The notes below the pieces were generated by a model. That model did no database searches. It saw nothing but the letters and a program-made list of their open reading frames with translations, and was not told the DNA's origin. This document shows, piece by piece, positions 1-5,191 of a stretch of 5,191 nucleotides of DNA (positions within the stretch are counted from its first letter, which is position 1; the number at the start of each line of letters is the position of its first letter). Both the position numbers and the translations under genes were made by a program. The DNA is from an uncultured Magnetococcales bacterium (lineage in GTDB: Bacteria > Pseudomonadota > Magnetococcia > Magnetococcales > Magnetaquicoccaceae), in assembly GCA_903913345.1 (NCBI GenBank), contig CAIWLA010000689.1, positions 1-5,191 on the forward strand, read 5' to 3'.

Positions 1-171
1 ATTATCACGCAAAAACAATTATCCCGGCACGGTGTACCGGATGCAAAAAAACAACGGGCCATCCAAACCGCCATCGTTCTGGAACGCCTTTTGAGACCCT
101 CACAACGGTCGACACCGGTCGATCGGTATGAATTTATCGGACAGACGGAGAGAAAAATCGCAGCCCTCTGA
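1..171 (+). CDS. C-terminal fragment of an unidentified protein (5' end off the window)
   Basis: Frame 1 is open from the first base to a TGA at 169-171 and encodes 56 residues with no start codon, so the gene begins to the left of the window. The translation looks like a real protein end. It has mixed charged and aliphatic residues, an amphipathic helix-like stretch (AIQTAIVLERLL, residues 21-32), then a basic proline-containing linker and a closing YEFIGQTERKIAAL. I do not recognise the family and assign no function. The next gene on the same strand begins roughly 25 to 80 bases downstream, depending on its start. I see no terminator hairpin in the gap, so the two may be co-transcribed. The reading frame could be fortuitous because it is short, but its composition and its position just before the next gene's plausible starts argue that it is genuine. 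Confidence 0.6.
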   Translation: MITQKQLSRHGVPDAKKQRAIQTAIVLERLLRPSQRSTPVDRYEFIGQTERKIAAL

Positions 172-220
172 CCGCAAACGGCCTGACGTACCACGCATGA
201 ACCGGCACATTGGACAAAAC

Positions 221-250
221 GAGAGAGAGATGAACAGATCGGAAGGGGCC
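221..250 (+). promoter_or_regulatory. Candidate ribosome-binding segment for the uncharacterised + strand gene
   Basis: This purine-rich stretch contains GAGAGAGAG (221-229) directly before the ATG at 230, and GGAAGGGG (241-248) just before the ATG at 251. Neither is a perfect Shine-Dalgarno at ideal spacing. Both are better than what precedes the ATG at 128 or the ATG at 197, where no purine-rich motif is visible. A further ATG at 299 is preceded by GGGAG (291-295). The segment decides between alternative starts but does not settle them. Confidence 0.35.
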
Positions 251-1243
251 ATGGCGTGGGAGGCGGTTGGGGTATCGGGTGTTCCCGGTCGGGAGCCTAT
301 GGTCGAAATTCTTCACCTGCTGGTGCGCGCCCAGGGGACAACGGAGCCGGTTTGGCGACTGAGCCAGGATCTCAATCGGCCTGGGTATTCCTGGGCAGAA
401 ATAGAAGCGTTTTCCCAAGAGAAAAAGATCGCCCTGCTGGGTGCGCCGATCCCGGTGCCGCCCACCGGGATGGCCATCTCTGTACACACTGATTTTGAAA
501 CGTTTTTCCTCGAAACGTGTGGCGAGACTTTCCAACAAGAGATGGGGGGAGTGCGTTGGCAACCGTTGGATGGGTTGGATGCCGTTGTGGCCGTGGGTTC
601 CCTCGACACACTGCTCGCCTTGCGGGCGTGGGCTGCCGGTCGTCTGGTACCGAGGGTTCGTGAAAAATTGAGTCAGGTATGTCGTCAAATGGTATACGGC
701 CAGGCACAAGCATCCATCGCCACACTCGATCTTCTGTTCGAGCCATTCCATCACTTTCTCGAAACGGCTCTGTTCAGCGTGGACAGCGTGAGTGGAGGGG
801 AGTATCTGGAATTTTTGTACTGGCAAGGTGCGGCCTATCTGCTCCAAAAATATGAGGCAGGCGTGTCGGATGTGCATGAATTTCAAGCCAGTCACGTCAT
901 CCCCACCTGTTCCCGCGAGGATTTTTATCGCGAGGTCCGTTTTCGGAAAAATACTATCCTTGAGGAGGCCATTGCGACAGTCGGGATGGAAACAATGGTC
1001 GAAGCCATTGTTGCAACACCGCAGAGAGATTACACATCAAATAAATTGATAAGATTCTCCCCGGAACCTAAGGAGAAAGTGGCAACGACAGGGGAATGGA
1101 ATACCTCATTGGAACAAAAATTTGGCCATCTCCCGAAAAAAAGCCATGCTGCGATGGAATACTTTGGGACTGAAGAGTATGTATCCGAAATGCTGGATAA
1201 ATGGGGGTTGTCGGAAGAAAGGTACGGCATACCGGTTTCCTGA
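230..1243 (+). CDS. Uncharacterised protein, about 337 residues
   Basis: I do not recognise this protein. The frame is open from an ATG at 128, but that start would overlap the preceding gene by 44 bases, lacks a ribosome-binding site and adds a highly charged, low-complexity leader. I therefore prefer 230, with 251 or 299 also possible. In the 337-residue form, residues 24-140 alternate short hydrophobic segments typical of a mixed alpha/beta fold (VEILHLLVRA, then DAVVAVGSLDTLLALRAWAAG). Residues 142-220 look mainly helical and aromatic-rich (LDLLFEPFHHFLETALF, then EYLEFLYWQGAAYLLQKYEAG). Residues 228-337 are more polar and charged. There is no signal peptide, no clear transmembrane segment, and no metal-binding or nucleotide-binding motif that I can name. 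The three cysteines (97, 151, 227) are scattered. The gene follows another + strand gene, possibly in an operon, and ends one base from the stop of the convergent CHAT gene. The last third is visibly richer in A+T than the CHAT gene. Coding status is well supported by length and composition; function is unknown. Confidence 0.8.
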   Translation: MNRSEGAMAWEAVGVSGVPGREPMVEILHLLVRAQGTTEPVWRLSQDLNRPGYSWAEIEAFSQEKKIALLGAPIPVPPTGMAISVHTDFETFFLETCGETFQQEMGGVRWQPLDGLDAVVAVGSLDTLLALRAWAAGRLVPRVREKLSQVCRQMVYGQAQASIATLDLLFEPFHHFLETALFSVDSVSGGEYLEFLYWQGAAYLLQKYEAGVSDVHEFQASHVIPTCSREDFYREVRFRKNTILEEAIATVGMETMVEAIVATPQRDYTSNKLIRFSPEPKEKVATTGEWNTSLEQKFGHLPKKSHAAMEYFGTEEYVSEMLDKWGLSEERYGIPVS

Positions 1244-1244
1244 T

Positions 1245-4200
1245 TCAATCTCCTCCGCCCAATTGCTCCAGTAGAAGCTCCACTTCCACGGCATCGCCAT
1301 AATCCAGCCCTGGGGTATCGGCCAGAGACGGTTCCCGGTGACCGGAGAGGATGGCGAGCAATACCGGGATCAGGGCCTTCAGAGAGGGGGGCAGTTGAGG
1401 ATCTTGCGCCACTGGCTCCAGTTCCTCCCGCGCCTGCTGCCCAGCCCCCTGTTGGATGGCAGATGCCGTTGCCTGGCACCATTCTGTTCCTGTTGTATGG
1501 TGCTCCCCCCCGTCCCGACGGTATTGGGCAAAGAGAGTCCTGGCCTGGAGACGGGCCTGGGCGGCGGCTTCCGGGTGGCCATCGGCGGTTTCAATAGTGG
1601 CCAGGGTCTGATAAGTCTTCCACGGTTCAGCGGCGTAACCGAAGGGTTTCTTGCACTCAATGGCACGCACAATCTCCTGTCTGGCCTCCTCCAACCGCCC
1701 CAGATTAACCAGGGTTTCTGCCAAGTTGTTATGAACCGTGCCTTCCTTGGCCTGATTCTTGATTCGGACATAAAGCTCGACCGCTTTGCGGTAGTGGGCC
1801 GCTGCCTCCTCCCACCGCCCCTGGGAACCGAACAAGTTGCCCAATTGGAGGATGGTCGCTGCCACACCCGGTTTATTGTCCAGGTAAGTACTGATCTTCA
1901 GAGACTCCCGATAGGCATCCTCCGCCTGCGTCCAGTCTTGCATCTGCTCGTACACCATGCCCGTCTGGTGCCAGATAATGGCCAGGGTGAATGGCTCATT
2001 CAATCGGGTAAAAATCTCATAGCTCTCTTTGTACGCTCGCAATGCCTCTACATCACGCCATTGATCCTTCCTCACCGTCCCCAGTTGCAGCTTGGATACC
2101 GCCACCCCCCGATGGTTGCCCTCTTGTTCGTTCTCCTTAGCGGCCTGCTCGTAACAGCGAACCGCTTCCTCCAGTTTCCCTTGATCGCGCCAGCAATCTC
2201 CCAAGGCGTGTAAGGCAGCGGCGGCCATCATGCGAGCCTTCTGATTTTCCACCCCTAACTGATTTTCCACCCCCAACATTTGGAAGCGGGTGCGGGCATC
2301 TTGAAGCAAGGGTACGGCTTGGTCAACAGTACCGACCGTCCTGGCCTGCCGGGCAGCCAACCAACCAGCCATGGCCAAATCATAAGCGGCTTCTGGATAG
2401 GCTTCCTCCCCAGCGACCCGGCACTGTTGCAACAGGGTTTGAGCGGCGGCCAACGCCTCCACTAGGTGTCCCTGTTGCGCCAGATATTCTATATGACCCA
2501 TTTCATCAGCAAAGTGGAGATGGGACCACCCCTCTCCCAACCGACCCACCAACCGCTCCCGGATGGCCGCCACCTGTTGTTGTGCCGAGTTTTCCCCCAA
2601 GTTTTGCAACACACCCGCCATTTGGGATGCCCACTGCAATGCCCGTTCAGCAGGCCATTGGTTGGCCGCCTTTTCCAACCCGGCCATGAGATTGTTCAGG
2701 TCCAGCAGGGCAAGGGTGGCGGCCAGTTGGGCATCCTGGAATCCTTGCTCATACAAGAACCCAACAAAAGCCATCTCTTCCTCCAACCACCGCTGTTGGG
2801 CAGCCTGCCGTTCTGGCTCGGACAACGCCCCCCACAGGAAGGGCGCGAGGGCAAAATGAAAGGTGAGATAGCCATTTTCGTGCAGATCGCACAGCCCGGT
2901 TTGGGCCAGTTCAACGATCAGAGGCAATAATTGCTGCCGATCCATAACCCCCAGCACCGGACCAATCACCCCCACATGCCCCCCACCCTGGAACACCCCC
3001 AGAGGCCGGATGGCCTGCCGCACGGCGGGAGAGAGACGGTTGAGGGAGAGGGCCACCCCCGCATAGAGGGACCGTTCCCGGTCGTTGGGGTGGTCTTTCT
3101 CCAGATCGGCCATCAACTGGTGCAGATCGTCCGTGGTCTGGGCCACCCTCCGGCGCGCCAACTCCGGGGCCAGCAGGGCCAGGGTGCGGGCATGACAGCG
3201 AACCGAATGGACCAAATCCAACAGCGTGGACTCCTTGTCTTCCGATTCCCCGACACGCGGGGTGACACCCGCCCGTTGGAGGACATTTTTGACCATCTCC
3301 ACCGCATCCCAGGAGTCCAGGGGGCCAATATCCAGATGGTGGCGTTCGGCATCAAACGGTTCCGGCAGCCGCTCCCGGCTGGTAAAGAGCAACCGGGTCT
3401 TTCCCACCTCCTGAAATCTCCGGAACAGAGCCAGCAACAAGGACAAACTCTTCTCATCATACGTGCTGGGATGACCCCCTTCACGGGACGACAAGACTGT
3501 ATCCAGGTTGTCCAACAGCAGCAGCGTGGACTCGGCCCGCAACGCCCGCTCCACCGGCAGACAAGCCTGTTCCAGATCGTTGAAGGTCGCCACCGAATAA
3601 TTCAACACCAACTGCCGACCGATGGCATCCAGCACCGCATCCCGATGGGTTGCCTGCTCCAGGCTGACAAAGGCCACCCGTTGCACCCGCTGGATGCGCA
3701 CCAACCAACGGGCTGCTTCCACGCCCAATGCGGTCTTGCCTTCGCCCCCCTCCCCCAGCAACACCGCATAGTTCTCCACGAGCAACAACCGCTCCAGGGC
3801 CAACAACGCCCGACTGCGCCCGACAAACTGGTGTGGGGGTGGCTCCGGCAACTCGCCAAAACGGGCGATATACCGATTTTTGATCAAGTCTTTAACCGCT
3901 TTTGACGGCACCCGAACCACCAGGGCGGGATCCCCCTCCTCCTGATAGAGCACTGGCACAAACCAATCGTGCAACTCCAGCTTGCCAGCCCCCAAACGAT
4001 CACCCCGGAATTTGTAATCATGGAGGTGGCGCTGTCCCGCCAGCATAGCCTCTCCCACCCGCGCCCCTTTAGCCAGTTCTTGATAAAAAACGGTCACAAA
4101 CGCCTTGGCCGTCACCATTAACACGCCATGACTCATGGCCACTACTGCCGCCACCCCCCGATCCAGCAACGCCGCCGCCACCGAAAAAGTGGGATCCAAC

Positions 4201-5191
4201 TCGGTCCGGGCACTCTGACCGGCTCCCAAAAAGACCAGTGGAATGCGAAAATCTTTCAGCCGTTCTGTCATTTCTACCGCACTCACCAGATGGATTTCCC
4301 GATCAAAAAGCTTATCCTCCTGGCCAACTGCCTCAAAACAGAGTGCCCCCAACCCCTTGTCCTTGAGATAAACCCCATGGCCGTCAAAATGGACCACATG
4401 ATAAGGGGTGCCCTTGCCCACGGCCCGACGCAGCTCTTCCACCAGAGCCGGCAGAGTGGGTTGTTCCAAAAGGGTCCAGGAGGCCAATTCACCCAACGCG
4501 GACAAAGCCTCCACCACAGGCTGGGCCGTCAGTCGGTGGTCCATATATCCGGCCTGCTCGTCTTCCGGTCGAGGCGAGAGCAGCAATACTCGCAGGGGGG
4601 GCTGGGTGAAAAGGGCTTCTTTCCTGATGCGATTGGGCAATCGCCGCCGCACCCGCACCGGCATATTGCCATCGAACAAAAACCCTTTACCGTCATGAAG
4701 CAACTCCCATGGCAATGAGAGCAGATGGGCATCAGCCGCCGTCCCATCATCCACCCGCACCGCAAACCACCGTTGATGGTCCGCCTTTGCTCCCTCCCAT
4801 GCCACCCGCACGGCAAGGGCTTCTCGTTTATCCAGAGACGCCTGGTACAAGGCCCAACCCCACTGAGGCAGCATTTCCTCCACTTGCCTGGCCCGCGATC
4901 GAAAAGACTCTCCCGGCCAACGGGGAAACCGCTCCAGATACCAGGACAACTCCTCGGCTTCGATGGGACCAAGGGGAGCATAGAACGTATACCAGAGGCT
5001 CTCCATCGGCGGTCCCCCATCGGCTGGACAATATTCCAGCTTTGCCCTGGCTTTGCCCCGCCGCTTGCCCTCTTTCTCCTCAATGGTGGCTTGGCTCAAG
5101 TGGAGAACCAACTCCTCCACCGGCACGGCAACCGGCATGGGCAAAGGGTCATGATCCGGCAGACGCAACCCCAGGGCCGAGAGCAAGGCGG
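1245..5191 (-). CDS. CHAT-STAND NTPase-TPR protein, 5' end off the window, catalytic Cys replaced by Gly
   Basis: Residues are numbered from a TTG at 5186. The frame stays open to the right edge, so that TTG is probably internal and the true start lies outside. Residues 1-135 hold a pre-CHAT region with the family-like stretch PLGPIEAEELSWYLERF (71-87). The CHAT domain (about 136-425) shows LLSLPWELLHD, then VVHFDGHG with the expected catalytic His270. The nucleophile motif reads FLGAGQSA, giving Gly323 where active members have Cys. The only cysteine left in the domain is Cys283. A STAND/NB-ARC-like NTPase (about 452-690) has P-loop GEGGEGKT (478-485, Lys484), Walker B LLLLDNLD (Asp559), a sensor-like FTSRERLP (601-608) and CHARTLALLAPEL (664-676). 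A winged-helix-like segment (about 714-785) and a helical stalk (786-985) follow. Six TPRs (986-1222) precede a short C-terminal tail. There is no signal peptide in view, so it is probably cytoplasmic. In the family, the TPRs usually sense or bind partners, the NTPase switches and oligomerises, and CHAT is the effector; a role in immunity or regulated death is inference. Partners and promoter are off the window. Confidence 0.93.
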   Translation of the reverse strand, partial: ALLSALGLRLPDHDPLPMPVAVPVEELVLHLSQATIEEKEGKRRGKARAKLEYCPADGGPPMESLWYTFYAPLGPIEAEELSWYLERFPRWPGESFRSRARQVEEMLPQWGWALYQASLDKREALAVRVAWEGAKADHQRWFAVRVDDGTAADAHLLSLPWELLHDGKGFLFDGNMPVRVRRRLPNRIRKEALFTQPPLRVLLLSPRPEDEQAGYMDHRLTAQPVVEALSALGELASWTLLEQPTLPALVEELRRAVGKGTPYHVVHFDGHGVYLKDKGLGALCFEAVGQEDKLFDREIHLVSAVEMTERLKDFRIPLVFLGAGQSARTELDPTFSVAAALLDRGVAAVVAMSHGVLMVTAKAFVTVFYQELAKGARVGEAMLAGQRHLHDYKFRGDRLGAGKLELHDWFVPVLYQEEGDPALVVRVPSKAVKDLIKNRYIARFGELPEPPPHQFVGRSRALLALERLLLVENYAVLLGEGGEGKTALGVEAARWLVRIQRVQRVAFVSLEQATHRDAVLDAIGRQLVLNYSVATFNDLEQACLPVERALRAESTLLLLDNLDTVLSSREGGHPSTYDEKSLSLLLALFRRFQEVGKTRLLFTSRERLPEPFDAERHHLDIGPLDSWDAVEMVKNVLQRAGVTPRVGESEDKESTLLDLVHSVRCHARTLALLAPELARRRVAQTTDDLHQLMADLEKDHPNDRERSLYAGVALSLNRLSPAVRQAIRPLGVFQGGGHVGVIGPVLGVMDRQQLLPLIVELAQTGLCDLHENGYLTFHFALAPFLWGALSEPERQAAQQRWLEEEMAFVGFLYEQGFQDAQLAATLALLDLNNLMAGLEKAANQWPAERALQWASQMAGVLQNLGENSAQQQVAAIRERLVGRLGEGWSHLHFADEMGHIEYLAQQGHLVEALAAAQTLLQQCRVAGEEAYPEAAYDLAMAGWLAARQARTVGTVDQAVPLLQDARTRFQMLGVENQLGVENQKARMMAAAALHALGDCWRDQGKLEEAVRCYEQAAKENEQEGNHRGVAVSKLQLGTVRKDQWRDVEALRAYKESYEIFTRLNEPFTLAIIWHQTGMVYEQMQDWTQAEDAYRESLKISTYLDNKPGVAATILQLGNLFGSQGRWEEAAAHYRKAVELYVRIKNQAKEGTVHNNLAETLVNLGRLEEARQEIVRAIECKKPFGYAAEPWKTYQTLATIETADGHPEAAAQARLQARTLFAQYRRDGGEHHTTGTEWCQATASAIQQGAGQQAREELEPVAQDPQLPPSLKALIPVLLAILSGHREPSLADTPGLDYGDAVEVELLLEQLGGGD
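1521..2231 (-). repeat. Six tetratricopeptide repeats with an exact 40-residue period
   Basis: The repeats are protein-level and lie inside the CHAT gene. The small residue of the first TPR helix falls at 996 (ALGDC), 1036 (QLGTV), 1076 (QTGMV), 1116 (QLGNL), 1156 (NLAET) and 1196 (TLATI), every 40 residues without exception. Each unit continues with a G/D-x-W/L-x-x-A motif, for example QGKLEEAVRCYEQA, MQDWTQAEDAYRESL, QGRWEEAAAHYRKAV and LGRLEEARQEIVRAI. The 40-residue unit is longer than the classical 34-residue TPR and resembles the extended repeats of LGN-like and kinesin-light-chain-like proteins. Such arrays form superhelical peptide-binding surfaces. The last two units have Ala in place of Gly and are more divergent. 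Confidence 0.85.
2241..2276 (-). repeat. Tandem 18-bp duplication, in frame (LGVENQ twice)
   Basis: Two adjacent 18-base units (2241-2258 and 2259-2276) differ at one position, T versus C. They encode LGVENQ-LGVENQ at residues 971-982 of the CHAT protein, between the helical stalk and the first TPR. The second copy adds exactly six residues and keeps the frame, as expected for replication slippage or unequal recombination. It sits just outside the TPR period and does not disturb it. Confidence 0.9.

Noticed and set aside
106..127. Repeated CGGTCGA (106-112 and 116-122) and the near-palindrome ACCGGTCGATCGGT (114-127) as an operator
   Set aside because: It lies inside the probable coding end of the left-edge gene, has two mismatched pairs in the arms' symmetry, and has no promoter elements beside it. 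Chance is likely in GC-rich sequence.
128..229. Upstream ATG at 128 as the start of the uncharacterised + strand gene
   Set aside because: It has no ribosome-binding site, overlaps the left-edge gene by 44 bases, and would add a highly charged leader unlike the rest of the protein. It is not excluded.
134..895. 253-codon - strand open frame opposite the uncharacterised + strand gene
   Set aside because: Its translation is rich in His, Arg, Pro and Gln with no domain-like pattern, typical of the reverse complement of a coding gene. The + strand frame is longer and looks like a folded protein.
1505..1511. Seven-C run (G7 on the coding strand) and a similar seven-G run at 4595-4601 in the CHAT gene as slippage or phase-variation sites
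   Set aside because: The frame is intact across both, the runs are short for phase variation, and each is explained by ordinary Gly-Gly or Pro-Pro codons.
1338..2213. 291-codon + strand open frame opposite the TPR region
   Set aside because: It is antisense to recognisable TPR repeats. Leu/Pro/Arg-rich composition and no motif mark it as a shadow.
2931..3905. 324-codon + strand open frame opposite the NTPase part of the CHAT gene
   Set aside because: It lies wholly antisense to the P-loop NTPase coding region. Its translation is dominated by Gln, His, Pro and Arg, as expected for an antisense shadow in GC-rich DNA.
4128..4718. 196-codon + strand open frame opposite the CHAT domain
   Set aside because: It is antisense to the conserved CHAT motifs, and its composition is shadow-like.
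5184..5186. TTG at 5186 as the true start of the CHAT gene
   Set aside because: The frame is still open through the last whole codon before the window edge (GCC, 5187-5189), and too little sequence remains to judge a ribosome-binding site. The gene is better treated as cut off by the window.

Overview
The window is gene-dense, moderately GC-rich bacterial DNA with no RNA genes, CRISPR array or insertion-sequence ends that I could find. The nearest protein resemblance I can recall, from memory and without a search, is to large CHAT/STAND/TPR proteins. These are common in Proteobacteria with complex lifestyles (magnetotactic and sulfur-oxidising lineages), Chloroflexi and Cyanobacteria. I would guess a proteobacterium, with low confidence.

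Layout. On the + strand, the C-terminal end of a gene enters from the left edge and stops at 171. It has no start codon in the window, so it is easy to miss. It is followed after a short gap by an uncharacterised protein gene ending at 1243, and the two could be one operon. From 1245 to beyond the right edge, the - strand carries one very large gene. Its product has at least 1,315 residues and contains an N-terminal CHAT (caspase-like) domain, a STAND-type P-loop NTPase with winged helix, a helical stalk, and six TPR repeats spaced exactly 40 residues apart. The two gene sets are convergent, with a single base between their stop codons.

How the parts may work together. The large protein has the architecture of a signal-transduction or immunity switch: TPRs sense or bind a partner, the NTPase acts as the oligomerising switch, and CHAT is the effector. 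The P-loop and Walker B residues look intact. However, the CHAT catalytic cysteine position (the ACQS/T motif) reads AGQS, with glycine in place of cysteine, while the histidine motif is kept. This copy is therefore predicted to be a pseudo-protease, or to act by a different mechanism. That is the most notable point in the window. The + strand genes are transcribed separately from the CHAT gene, and nothing in the sequence proves a functional link. The CHAT gene's own promoter, true start and upstream partners lie outside the window.
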